Source: SAR116 cluster bacterium | GTDB taxonomy: Bacteria; Pseudomonadota; Alphaproteobacteria; Puniceispirillales; UBA1172 | Direction of reading: 5' to 3' | NCBI GenBank assembly: GCA_002691725.1 | Contig: NZIT01000089.1 | Location: forward strand, 36,793 to 59,853 | DNA: 23,061 nt | Part shown: positions 1 through 8,676 of the stretch, piece by piece | Position numbering within the stretch: position 1 is the first letter of the stretch | Layout: every line of letters begins with the position of its first letter | Notes under the pieces: generated by a model | Told to the model about the DNA's origin: nothing | What the model saw: only the letters and a program-made list of their open reading frames with translations | Database searches by the model: none | Made by a program: the position numbers and the translations under genes

Positions 1-1760
1 TCTTTGAGAGCGTCTTCTCTAATTTGGTATAACTCATCGCTATAATCATTCAGAAATGATGCATATTTTTTCCATTCCTCACTACTTCCCTTATACATTC
101 CTTTTTTGACCTGCTGCGAGCTGGCTGTTTTAACGGCGCGAGTGTTATTCTGGAAGTTCAAACAATTATCTTCAAAATCTAATTCACAGAAATCGATAAT
201 TGCTCGTGTTGACCGTTCTTGATCCTGGGTAAGGGTTTCGTAATTCAAATCAAAAATTCGGCCGGGGAATTTTTGGTGCCAGAAATTCATCATGTTCATA
301 TACATGCGATATTCATTAATAATAAAATCAAAGCTATAGGAAAATGCCATCTGCGATGCCGGGAAGAAACGACTGAATATTGACCAAGCAACGGCAACTG
401 GATCACGATCCAGATTAATGGCCTTAGACGTCGCAGTCCCCGCCAAAGCAAAGCCTATGGCATGAGCATTGGCAGGCATTTTATCAACAATATGATCCTT
501 ACCATTGGCTTTCGGATCAACTTTTTGGGCATAGCTATCAAGAATTTTCTCAGAAAATCTAACGACACCGTCATGATCAGCAAGGTCGGATTTCTTGAAA
601 GACAATCGATTTGTGAAACCCATCAAATATGGCAATTCCCCCAGAGGTTCTGCTCTTGAATGCGCGCCGATAATACTCTCTGTCAGAGTGGTGCCCGAAC
701 GAGGCATGCCGACAACAAAGAGTTTCTTTACTTCATCCACATGACTGGAGGCGTTCAGATCAGTATCGTAATTAGCAAATATTTCAATGATAAGCTGCCC
801 CATTTTCACTTTACGTAATGGGTGGTATAAGCCGCTTTCAATTCTCGCTTCCAGCATGGATTGAGCACCCAATTTATAAAAATCAATTGCCAGATCATAT
901 TCTTTATTAGATTTTGCACTATCAGCCATACAATATAAAAGCTCAGCTCTTTCAGCCTTATTTTCTACAATTTTGAAGGCTTCTTCAGCGCTCTTGATCG
1001 GTGCTACTTCGCCTTTAGTTCCACCAAGAAGCGCCAACATTCTAAGCGCAGAGGAATTTTTAGGATTGTTCTCTAATGCAATCTTGTAAAATTTAATAGA
1101 TTCCTTTTTATCACCTAGCTGGTTATAAAAATGGGCAATATCTTGATAAACCCTGCTCTTATGTTTTGTGTCTGTAATCAGTTTAACGGCTGAATGAAGA
1201 CTACGGATTGATGCTTCGGTATTTCCAAGTTCTGTCTCACAAGCCGAATGTGCCATGAAGAAATCAAGGTCATCTTTGTATTTATCAATATAGAATTCCA
1301 ATTCTTCTTTAAGAATATCGAAATCTTCTTTTTTAAATAACAGCTTGGCTTTCAATTTGAAGCCATGCAAAAACTGCTTTTCAAATATGTCAACTTTATT
1401 CAATTCATCCAGAGCGTCTTGGAAAGATTTTAATCCAAATAGAGCATGGGCAAGATTGATAGTAGCCTCAGGAGTGACATCATATTTCTGGGCTTCTTTG
1501 GAATATTTAGCGGCGTCCTCATATTTCTCTAACTTGATTTTAATCAGACCCATTAGTTTTAGATAGGTAGGATCATCTCTTAATGATTTCCAGAGCCGCC
1601 GCCCCAGCTTTTCTGCTGTTGTATAATCAGCTTTAATATACACTTTTTCTAATCTGGCAAAAGCCTGTTGTTCTTTTGTTGGCGACATCAACACATTGGG
1701 TTGCATTGGTGAGCTGATGTTAGCCGGGCTAGAGAAATTGGTATTACCTTTGCTGATCAT
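1..1760 (-). CDS. TPR-repeat sulfotransferase, 3' end beyond the window
   Basis: The reading frame is open from the ATG at 1760 to the left edge (586 codons seen, no stop). Residues about 20-330 are helical, TPR-like repeats. A PAPS-dependent sulfotransferase domain follows. The 5'-phosphosulfate loop is VGMPRSGTT at about 350-358, the 3'-phosphate site is RDPVAVAWS at about 452-460, and a TASSQQV motif near 545 is followed by a W-K-K-Y stretch, as in the TPR-sulfotransferase family close to its C-terminus. Only a few tens of residues are probably missing. The family moves sulfate from PAPS to a hydroxyl or amine; the acceptor cannot be read from sequence. The gene lies 103 bp downstream of flgL, on the same strand, but has its own sigma-54-type promoter. 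SD AGAAGGA lies about 10 nt before the ATG. A role in sulfating a flagellar protein or its glycan is inference. No signal peptide is seen, so it is probably cytoplasmic. Confidence 0.9.
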   Translation of the reverse strand, partial: MISKGNTNFSSPANISSPMQPNVLMSPTKEQQAFARLEKVYIKADYTTAEKLGRRLWKSLRDDPTYLKLMGLIKIKLEKYEDAAKYSKEAQKYDVTPEATINLAHALFGLKSFQDALDELNKVDIFEKQFLHGFKLKAKLLFKKEDFDILKEELEFYIDKYKDDLDFFMAHSACETELGNTEASIRSLHSAVKLITDTKHKSRVYQDIAHFYNQLGDKKESIKFYKIALENNPKNSSALRMLALLGGTKGEVAPIKSAEEAFKIVENKAERAELLYCMADSAKSNKEYDLAIDFYKLGAQSMLEARIESGLYHPLRKVKMGQLIIEIFANYDTDLNASSHVDEVKKLFVVGMPRSGTTLTESIIGAHSRAEPLGELPYLMGFTNRLSFKKSDLADHDGVVRFSEKILDSYAQKVDPKANGKDHIVDKMPANAHAIGFALAGTATSKAINLDRDPVAVAWSIFSRFFPASQMAFSYSFDFIINEYRMYMNMMNFWHQKFPGRIFDLNYETLTQDQERSTRAIIDFCELDFEDNCLNFQNNTRAVKTASSQQVKKGMYKGSSEEWKKYASFLNDYSDELYQIREDALK

Positions 1761-1798
1761 AATCAAACATTCCTTCTAATAGAGATAATATATATATA

Positions 1799-1815
1799 TG
1801 CAAATTGCTTGCCAG
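1799..1815 (-). promoter_or_regulatory. Sigma-54 promoter of the sulfotransferase gene
   Basis: On the minus strand the site reads CTGGCAAGCAATTTGCA. It matches the sigma-54 consensus TGGCACGNNNNTTGC except for A in place of the second C. The -24 GG and -12 GC are exactly spaced. The predicted start of transcription is near 1788, in an AT-alternating tract that should melt easily, and leaves a leader of about 28 nt before the ATG at 1760. It lies in the only gap between flgL and this gene. Confidence 0.75.
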
Positions 1816-1863
1816 AACGTAGCGGCATAGGGTGGTCGCAGAATTATCAAGGGATTGGCGCGA

Positions 1864-2769
1864 TTACATGCGAATGTAATCAAACAAGCTCTGTTGTCCG
1901 ATGAGAGCAAAACTCTGCTGTGAGGCATCTCTTGTCAGCAAGAGATTCTGCAGCGTCGATACCAATTGCGCCAAATCCGCGTCCTCCATGGTAGAGAGGT
2001 CTTCGGTGACAGCCTGGATGCGTTTTTCAATCACTGATTTTTGCTTGTCTGAGACATTGATCAATGACCCAATCTCAGTCATCTTTATGCCAAAATGATC
2101 TGCCGCATCCTGAATATCATTAATCGCGGTTTTATTGACGGTGTTTGCATCGAGCGCTGTGGTGATATCATCAACTATGCTGAAAATATCTCTGTAACCA
2201 TTATCTGTACTGATCCGCATAAAAGCGTCGGAGCCATTAATTGTTGTGGCTGTTTTCTGCGTTTCTGAGATTTGCAACATGCTCGTGCCTTGATTGCCAT
2301 AAAATGCAACCGTTCCACTATTATCCGCAACAAAGGGAATAATATTCGATTTATATCCGGCAAAAACGGCATCGCCATTCATGTCTTTAGTATTGGCGAG
2401 CGCGATCATCATTTCCTTGAGCGATTGAATTTCCGCCTTAACGGTCGCGCGGTCGCTGGCATTATAAGTGTCGTTAGCCGACATTAATGACAACTCATAA
2501 ATGCGCGTACAAATATTCTGCATTTCGGTGATAGAGACTTCGCATAATTCTAATCGACCAGTCGCTTTATCAATATTCTTTTCGAATTGCGACAGGTCTT
2601 TCAGCTTATCTTTGGCGACAGAAATATTCGCCGCAGCAACAGGATCATCAGAGGCCCTAAGCAGGTTCTTCCCTGTTGAGATACGGGATTGTGTCTCTTG
2701 AATATTTTGGTTGGTATCAGCGAACTTTGCCAGTGCCTGATCATTGAATACTTTTGTGCTTATCTGCAT
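1864..2769 (-). CDS. flgL: Flagellar hook-filament junction protein FlgL
   Basis: 301 aa, a normal length for FlgL (HAP3). It is a flagellin-family protein secreted through the flagellar export gate, and it sits between FlgK and the filament. The N-terminus carries the flagellin-type helix with SRISTGKNLLRASDDPVAAA at about 28-47. The C-terminal helix region (about 255-301) has the usual LAQLVSTLQNLLLTRDAS pattern and ends LFDYIRM. It could be confused with a flagellin, but its place directly after flgK and its divergent centre favour FlgL. The start is preceded by a purine-rich GGGGGAGCAAGGG. It is 50 bp downstream of flgK, with no promoter seen between them, so it is probably the last gene of the flgB-L unit. 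Confidence 0.95.
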   Translation of the reverse strand: MQISTKVFNDQALAKFADTNQNIQETQSRISTGKNLLRASDDPVAAANISVAKDKLKDLSQFEKNIDKATGRLELCEVSITEMQNICTRIYELSLMSANDTYNASDRATVKAEIQSLKEMMIALANTKDMNGDAVFAGYKSNIIPFVADNSGTVAFYGNQGTSMLQISETQKTATTINGSDAFMRISTDNGYRDIFSIVDDITTALDANTVNKTAINDIQDAADHFGIKMTEIGSLINVSDKQKSVIEKRIQAVTEDLSTMEDADLAQLVSTLQNLLLTRDASQQSFALIGQQSLFDYIRM

Positions 2770-2819
2770 AGCCCTTGCTCCCCCGACCGTATCGGCCAGA
2801 TCGTTTTAACCAGATGATA

Positions 2820-5800
2820 TTAGATCACATCCAGCAACTGCTGAAAGATTTCTCTGGCAGTTTGCAAAATCCGTGCCGAGGCCTGATAAGCCTGCTGATA
2901 TTCAATGAGATTAGAGGCTTCGGTATCCAGATTGACGCCAGAATACATGGACTCAGCCTCAATACTGGCATCACGCAATGCCTTGGTGGCTTGAACAATA
3001 ATATCAGTCGACTGAATATCCGAGCCAATTTCAAGCACCAACTCAGAAAAGATGTCCTGAAATCCGCCCTTGCCATCGCTATTGGCTTCGCCCAGAGCAA
3101 TCATTTGATGCAGATTACGATTGTCATAGACGCCGCCAGCATTGTTGCTGATAACAAAGCTATCATTATCAAAAAGCTGACCACTAAAATCAAACTCATA
3201 GCCAGCGGCAGTCGTCTTGCTGTCGCTATTGAGGGTTCGCGTTGCTAGTGATGTTCCTGTCAATGTGTCAACAATTTCAACCGTGCCAGTACTGGCATCG
3301 GTGACGTTAATGGTGATATCACGCGGCAAGCTGTCGACATCTATGCTGGCTGTGTCATAGGAGGCGCTGAGCGCGCGTGCGCGTGTCCCGTTGCCATCAT
3401 CGCTTCCCGTCAAAAAGATAATCAGCTCTTCGTCAGGCAGGTCGGTGATCTGAACTCTTGATCCGCCCTTGCTGACCACGGTTGAGCTGATCGTAATGGT
3501 GTCGCTGAGATAATTGGCATCTTTCTCAATGATCAATGTGTTGTCACTAATCGTAAAGTCATAATTTGGCGCGGTATATGCCCCGCTTATCGTTGTCGGA
3601 TCATAGGTTGCGCTATTATAACTGAAACTGGTTGTCGGCGATGAGCTGACGCTGATCAATCCAAAGCTCAGCGCCATAGTGGAGTTATTGCTTATCACAC
3701 TATCATCAACAATGGTGATCTCGCTTGCCGAAATGCTACCATTATTTGCCGCGATATTGAGCGTATAGGTATCATCATAACTCACAAAAAGACGGCCATC
3801 TTCACCACCTGTGACATCAATATTGCCATTATTCATGGTCAGCGTATATTCCTGATCTTCAAAGCTGAGCACGAGGCTATCGCCATCTTCAGGTAGATCA
3901 GGATAACTATAACTAATGGTTTGCGTGCTATCGTCAAAGCTTAATGACAGCTGATCATTGCGGCCACCAGCAATCGCATAGGTGCTGTTCTCATAAGTTA
4001 AATAATAGTCAATATTGGCGTGCGTGATCTTTAATTGTCCGGTTGTGTCCAGCGTCGATTTTTGTGCATTGGTCAGCACAATCGTCTCATTATTAATCAG
4101 GCTGCTTATCCCTGTCAGGCTGGCGATTGGGGCGGTGCTTCTAATCTCATTCAAGGCGGCCTGAGCAATGGCGGCGGGTGTGTCGCCATCAACATTGCTT
4201 TCATCCAAAGTGACAGAGATATTATCAACAGTCAGCGCATAGCTAAAAATCCCGGCCGATGATTTAAGCCCATCCGATGAGCTATCTTTGCTATCTATAT
4301 CGCTGTTTCTGTCAAAGGTGATGATATGCCCGGTAGTTGTGTCGGTCACACTAATGAGGTCAGATGCATAATCACTTTGCGTGGTTACGGTCATGCCCAT
4401 ATAGCCGCTATCGCCTGACAGGTTTAGGTAGTCGGAATTGTATTCAGCCTCTGCATAAAACCCATTATCTTCGGTGACCAGACTGGTGACGCCAGAATAA
4501 CTGCTGCCTGCTATATGCCGGCCATTACGGGTGAGTATCTGAATATCTGAGCTGCTATCAATGCGTGAGCTGATAACGCCTGAGACATCTGGATAATTAT
4601 CAATCGTTATGGTGCCAGATGTAATCTCGTTGCTATTAAGGGCAATATTGAGGTTGCCACTATTGCCGGAAACATAACCGCCTAGATCATCTAACGTGAA
4701 TTCTGCCGGGTTGCCATCGCTATCCAAATCAACCGTATTCGTTGCTTTAAGCGCGCCAATATTCATCAGATGCGCGATCTTTGAGGCATCTGTCCAAAAG
4801 AACTTATCATCATCGCTTAACGTGCTATCACTATTGATCGTGGTGGCATAATTGCTCAAATCAAAGGTATAGGTTTTCGCCGCATTGACCCCATCATCAA
4901 TGACTATGGATAAATCTGATATCTCAATCACCGCCGCATCAGCGACAGAAAACTGAACGCTGGATTGCTGGATTAAGCTGATCAGATCAACCGCCGTAAC
5001 ATCAGATGGGATAATAGCAACAGCACCATCACGGATGAATTGTGACGCGCCTATGGCGGAATGCCCATCGCCTATAATGTCATTGATCATAGGAATACTG
5101 TCACTGGTTGTGGCGCTCGCGGTCTTGGTGGCGATTAAACTCGCGTTACCCTCATTTGTGATATCTGCGGAAATCTGAATAGGCAGCGCGCCGGCAATTT
5201 CTTCGGGACGAATAATGGCGAGAGCAATAGAAGACGCGGCGCCTTCAGCTGGTGTGACCATAATCTGGTCGCCGTCTTCTGCTGTGCCATTAATTGTGAC
5301 CTGCATACCAGATAGAGAAATATTCTCACGGCCGCTCGCAAGCGTCTGGCCAGACTTATTCTTAGCTGTCCATAGGGCATTATCCTCAGAATAGGTGAGG
5401 GTGATTTGCGATGAGCTTAGGATATCATAGTCAGTAATCTCAATTTCTGCGTCCGAAAAGCCCAGGTTTGAGCCACTTGGAATGACGTTGAAATTGACGT
5501 TTGTGAAGAACTCTTTGCCTGTATTGCCCTCAAGGTCGATCCCGTCTTTATGAACGGCATTGACTTCTTGAATGAGCTTAAAGGCAAGACCATCCAATTC
5601 AGATATGGTGTTTGACATTGTGTAATAGGCATCGTTGATGCCGCCAAGTCTGCCGCTATTGACTTGAGTGGTCAGGCTTTGTGTTGACCCATTTGAGGTG
5701 AAGAAATTGATGTTATTATCACCTGTTTCAGCACTAAGCCGGTTTGATTTATTAGCCTTAACCAACACCGGGCCATTGCCAGTATCACCTAAGGATACGG

Positions 5801-6476
5801 TTGCAATGCCATTATTTTCCAGAACCGTCGTGATGCCAACATAATCGCTTATTTTGTCGAGAACAGCATCACGGTTATCCATTAATGCGTTTTGGGCATT
5901 TGAGCTAGCGGAAATGAGGTCTCTATTTATTTTGGCCAGACTGAATGTCAGATTGTTCAGCTCTGAAATGGCTTGTTCGGTTTGGGTCATCAAACCGTCC
6001 ATCAGCTCCTCGGTCATGCCAACCGTATTGTGGAAAATCTCGGCAACATATTCGGCGTTGTGCATGGTTATAATGCGCGGGCCATTATCGGTGGGATTGC
6101 TCGCAACCTCATGGAATGATGACAGAAAGCTGCCAATGGCATTGCTGATATTAGCATCACCAGGAAGCAGGGTATTTTCCAGATCAGAAATATAAGTAAG
6201 AAAGTTTTGTGAGTTCTCATAATCTGATCGCGCATTACGCGCTTTATTCAAAAGAAACTCATCAAAGGATCGGCGGATGCCGTCAACTCTTACGCCAAGC
6301 CCAACTTGTGAAGAAATTTCGGTGATACCGCCGGTCGCACCTTTCACTTCTTCTAATGATGCTTCGCGTCTTTTGTATCCATCGGTGTTGATGTTGGCAA
6401 TATTCTGGCCAGTTACAGAAAGCGCCTCTCTGTAAGAATTAAGGCCAGATTTACCAATCTCAAACAAGCCTGCCAT
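2820..6476 (-). CDS. flgK: Hook-associated protein FlgK (HAP1), extra-large
   Basis: 1218 aa, against roughly 450-700 aa for most FlgK. The ends are typical. Residues 1-330 hold the rod/hook helix with TGQNIANINTDGYKRR at about 22-37 and the FlgK D1 region. Residues about 1120-1218 hold the C-terminal helix with NLIEYQQAYQASARILQTA. FlgK forms the first junction zone on the hook, on which FlgL and then the filament assemble. The extra length is all in the middle (about 340-1115): acidic, Ser/Thr/Asp/Asn-rich, predicted beta, with many short strand-turn units rich in DG, NN and GD. No cysteine occurs in the whole protein, as is usual for exported flagellar axial proteins. The frame is unbroken, so this is not a fusion artefact. 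SD GGAG lies at the end of flgJ, with a 6-bp gap between the genes. Confidence 0.96.
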   Translation of the reverse strand: MAGLFEIGKSGLNSYREALSVTGQNIANINTDGYKRREASLEEVKGATGGITEISSQVGLGVRVDGIRRSFDEFLLNKARNARSDYENSQNFLTYISDLENTLLPGDANISNAIGSFLSSFHEVASNPTDNGPRIITMHNAEYVAEIFHNTVGMTEELMDGLMTQTEQAISELNNLTFSLAKINRDLISASSNAQNALMDNRDAVLDKISDYVGITTVLENNGIATVSLGDTGNGPVLVKANKSNRLSAETGDNNINFFTSNGSTQSLTTQVNSGRLGGINDAYYTMSNTISELDGLAFKLIQEVNAVHKDGIDLEGNTGKEFFTNVNFNVIPSGSNLGFSDAEIEITDYDILSSSQITLTYSEDNALWTAKNKSGQTLASGRENISLSGMQVTINGTAEDGDQIMVTPAEGAASSIALAIIRPEEIAGALPIQISADITNEGNASLIATKTASATTSDSIPMINDIIGDGHSAIGASQFIRDGAVAIIPSDVTAVDLISLIQQSSVQFSVADAAVIEISDLSIVIDDGVNAAKTYTFDLSNYATTINSDSTLSDDDKFFWTDASKIAHLMNIGALKATNTVDLDSDGNPAEFTLDDLGGYVSGNSGNLNIALNSNEITSGTITIDNYPDVSGVISSRIDSSSDIQILTRNGRHIAGSSYSGVTSLVTEDNGFYAEAEYNSDYLNLSGDSGYMGMTVTTQSDYASDLISVTDTTTGHIITFDRNSDIDSKDSSSDGLKSSAGIFSYALTVDNISVTLDESNVDGDTPAAIAQAALNEIRSTAPIASLTGISSLINNETIVLTNAQKSTLDTTGQLKITHANIDYYLTYENSTYAIAGGRNDQLSLSFDDSTQTISYSYPDLPEDGDSLVLSFEDQEYTLTMNNGNIDVTGGEDGRLFVSYDDTYTLNIAANNGSISASEITIVDDSVISNNSTMALSFGLISVSSSPTTSFSYNSATYDPTTISGAYTAPNYDFTISDNTLIIEKDANYLSDTITISSTVVSKGGSRVQITDLPDEELIIFLTGSDDGNGTRARALSASYDTASIDVDSLPRDITINVTDASTGTVEIVDTLTGTSLATRTLNSDSKTTAAGYEFDFSGQLFDNDSFVISNNAGGVYDNRNLHQMIALGEANSDGKGGFQDIFSELVLEIGSDIQSTDIIVQATKALRDASIEAESMYSGVNLDTEASNLIEYQQAYQASARILQTAREIFQQLLDVI

Positions 6477-6482
6477 GGCTTA

Positions 6483-6797
6483 CTACTCCACAAGCTTTCC
6501 GAACTGACGCATCAATCCTTCGGCAATGCCGAGATCAACATCACCAGATAAGCTGGAGGCATATTGCTGATCCAGCATATCACGATAGGTCTTGGATGCT
6601 GAGTTTGACAACGGGTCTTCAGCCAGTTTTGCCGCTCTTGCCTGTTTCAAAATAAAATTCAGAAATATAGCTTCAAACTGTTCTGCGACATCACGCAACT
6701 CATCCGATTTGCTGTCCTTGTTATTATCTAATGCGGCGAGGGTTTTATCCTCAGTCAGCTGATTAATGCTGGGCATGTTACTCATAGGTTCAAGCAT
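6483..6797 (-). CDS. flgJ: Rod-binding protein FlgJ, N-terminal domain only
   Basis: 104 aa. The core DVAEQFEAIFLNFILKQAR (about 37-55) followed by S-K-T-Y-R-D-M-L-D-Q-Q and a GLMRQF end is the rod-binding domain of FlgJ (also called the CheL family in alphaproteobacteria). The protein caps the growing rod in the periplasm and reaches it through the export gate, which fits the lack of a signal peptide. The peptidoglycan hydrolase domain of gammaproteobacterial FlgJ is absent, so a separate muramidase must open the wall. I chose the start at 6797 because AGGAAAG precedes it; the internal Met at codon 5 has no SD. It sits 12 bp after flgI and 6 bp before flgK. Confidence 0.9.
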   Translation of the reverse strand: MLEPMSNMPSINQLTEDKTLAALDNNKDSKSDELRDVAEQFEAIFLNFILKQARAAKLAEDPLSNSASKTYRDMLDQQYASSLSGDVDLGIAEGLMRQFGKLVE

Positions 6798-6809
6798 GAT
6801 TGATCTTTC

Positions 6810-7952
6810 CTATATGATGATAAGTTGCGCCCGAAGCGCACCAGCTTCGCGCAAGGCTTCCAGAATAGTCACCATATCAGCTGGACCCGCACCAACCGCG
6901 TTAATGGCATCAACAATGTCCGAAAGCTCGGTTCCTGGATCAAAGATAAAGGCTTTGGCTGGCTCTTCTTCGATCGTAATCTCTGTATCTTGTGTTGTGA
7001 CGGCAGCACCCGGCGCCGTCGTGACCACACCATCGGTTGCTGTTGTTGTGCCTGTTGTGGTGACATCGGTGTCTTCTTCCACACGGACAGTCAATGAGCC
7101 ATGCGTTACGACCGCAGGCGTTACCCGAACATTCCCGCCTATGACAATGGTGCCAGTACGCGAGTTAATAATGACTTTCGCTGCCGGTTGAGCAGGTTCG
7201 ACTTCAATATTCTCAAGCAAGCTTAAAAATGCAACACGCTGCGAAGGATCAACAGGTGCCCGGACTTTAATAGATGAGCTATCGAGAGGAACAGCGACAT
7301 CATTACCAAAAATCTCATTCACGGCTTCGGCAACATTCGTGGCGGTGCTGAAATCGCCTTTATGCAAATTAAGAATAATATTCTCAGCATTAAGAAATGG
7401 CGTTTCAACCATCCGTTCAACCACAGCACCGCCTGGGATGCGGCCAACAGTGGGGATATTTACAATCACAGATGAGCCATCATTGCCAGTTACGCCAAGA
7501 CCGCCAACAACCAGATTACCCTGCGCGATAGCATAGGTTTCGCCATCAGCGCCAAGCAAGGGCGTCATCAGCAAGGTGCCGCCTCGCAGGGATTTTGCCC
7601 CGCCAAGGGTAGAGACCGTTATATCAATCGTCTGCCCCGGTTTAGTGAAGGGGGGCAGCTCAGAGGTGATCATGACAGCAGCCGCATTTTTTGCGCTCAG
7701 ATTAGCGGCATCAATATTGATCCGAAATTGTGAGATGAGGGCTTCCAATGACTGCTGGGTGAGAGTGGATGAGCCATCACCTGATCCGGCCAGACCAACA
7801 ACAACACCATATCCGATCAGCTGATTGCTTCTAACGCCAGCGATAGATGTCATGTCTTTGAGACGGTCAGCATGCGCAAATATTGGCATCATGACTAATG
7901 CCATTATCGGGATCATAACTGTCAGGATGAGATGACGTATCAGTCTTAACAT
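6810..7952 (-). CDS. flgI: Flagellar P-ring protein FlgI
   Basis: 380 aa, normal for FlgI. The Sec signal peptide is MLRLIRHLI...PIFAHA, cut before DRLKD at about residue 29. It is followed by the family signatures [19 protein letters not shown] (about 37-55) and [19 protein letters not shown] (about 263-281), with a C-terminal [11 protein letters not shown]. It forms the ring around the rod in the peptidoglycan layer, with FlgA as its chaperone. The usual low-complexity loop after the second signature is here a Thr-rich stretch (about 297-318, [11 protein letters not shown] then [12 protein letters not shown]), followed by acidic EITIEEE. SD AGGAG lies before the ATG, 9 bp after flgH. Confidence 0.97.
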   Translation of the reverse strand: MLRLIRHLILTVMIPIMALVMMPIFAHADRLKDMTSIAGVRSNQLIGYGVVVGLAGSGDGSSTLTQQSLEALISQFRINIDAANLSAKNAAAVMITSELPPFTKPGQTIDITVSTLGGAKSLRGGTLLMTPLLGADGETYAIAQGNLVVGGLGVTGNDGSSVIVNIPTVGRIPGGAVVERMVETPFLNAENIILNLHKGDFSTATNVAEAVNEIFGNDVAVPLDSSSIKVRAPVDPSQRVAFLSLLENIEVEPAQPAAKVIINSRTGTIVIGGNVRVTPAVVTHGSLTVRVEEDTDVTTTGTTTATDGVVTTAPGAAVTTQDTEITIEEEPAKAFIFDPGTELSDIVDAINAVGAGPADMVTILEALREAGALRAQLIII

Positions 7953-7961
7953 ACTCGGCTC

Positions 7962-8657
7962 CTAGAAAGGCGAAATGGCACGAAGTCCTTGACTTAGCCA
8001 GCCTTGGTTGACGCTGTCATTAACTTGACCTGCGCCGATATAGATAATCTGGGCATCAGCAATACGGCTAGATAAAATCACATTATCTTCTGAAATATCT
8101 TCGGGACGAACAATGCCGCGGACGCGAACATATTCATCACCATTCGTCAGGGTCAGTTTTTTCTGACCACCAATCTCAAGATTACCATTGGCATAAACCC
8201 GCATAACCGTGACTGAAACTGTACCTGTCAGGCTGTTTGATTGTGATGCTGAGCCTGAGCCTGCAAAGTTCTGAGCTGTACCACTTGTAAGTGAGCCGTT
8301 GTTAAAGCCGCCAGTTAAAATGTTTGGTATACCTGTTGGAAGGGTAACATCAAAAGCATCAGTTTTGCTGCTCGCCGCGCTGCTTGATTTGGTGGCGCTG
8401 AAAGTCTCCAGCATCGTCACGCTGATGATATCGCCAACTTGCCGATTACGCCGTGTCGATGGGAAAAACCCTTGACCATTATTTGAATAAATCCCACCAG
8501 TTGGGGCTTCTTCAACAATATCCGCAGCTTCCTGAAAAATAGGCTCATAATCTTCTGATACGACATTTTCAACATATGTGGTACAGCCAGAAAACAGCAA
8601 GCCAGAAAACAGCAAAATAGTCGGACATAAGAATTTTAAAATGCGAGAATAAGCCAT
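7962..8657 (-). CDS. flgH: Flagellar L-ring lipoprotein FlgH
   Basis: 231 aa from the ATG at 8657. FlgH forms the outer-membrane ring of the basal body. The signal peptide ends in the lipobox FSGC, so Cys25 should be lipidated. Family features follow: GGIYSNNGQGFFPSTRRNRQ, VGDIISVTMLETFSATKSS, the NGNLEIGGQKKLTLTNGDEY core and a C-terminal QGWLSQGLRAISPF. A longer frame opens at 8762 inside flgG, but it would bury the lipoprotein signal 35 residues in, so I reject it. The SD for 8657 is weak and translation may be coupled to flgG, whose stop lies 19 bp upstream. The signal peptide contains a 15-bp tandem duplication (LLFSG twice). Confidence 0.95.
   Translation of the reverse strand: MAYSRILKFLCPTILLFSGLLFSGCTTYVENVVSEDYEPIFQEAADIVEEAPTGGIYSNNGQGFFPSTRRNRQVGDIISVTMLETFSATKSSSAASSKTDAFDVTLPTGIPNILTGGFNNGSLTSGTAQNFAGSGSASQSNSLTGTVSVTVMRVYANGNLEIGGQKKLTLTNGDEYVRVRGIVRPEDISEDNVILSSRIADAQIIYIGAGQVNDSVNQGWLSQGLRAISPF
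8585..8614 (-). repeat. 15-bp perfect tandem duplication in the flgH signal peptide
   Basis: The unit AGCCAGAAAACAGCA (plus strand) occurs twice without a gap, at 8585-8599 and 8600-8614. It is in frame in flgH and encodes LLFSG twice, immediately before the lipobox cysteine. It looks like a recent replication-slippage event. Either copy alone would still give a lipobox-like ending. Confidence 0.95.
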
Positions 8658-8676
8658 GAGATTACGCCAATAATGA

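Noticed and set aside
1787..1799. AT dinucleotide run as a phase-variable tract of the sulfotransferase
   Set aside because: It lies at and just before the predicted transcription start, not in the coding frame, and has only about five or six units, so switching by slippage is not supported.
2770..2819. Small inverted repeat CCGA-TACGG-type between flgK and flgL as a terminator
   Set aside because: The stem is only 4 bp and no T run follows; read-through from flgK to flgL is more likely.
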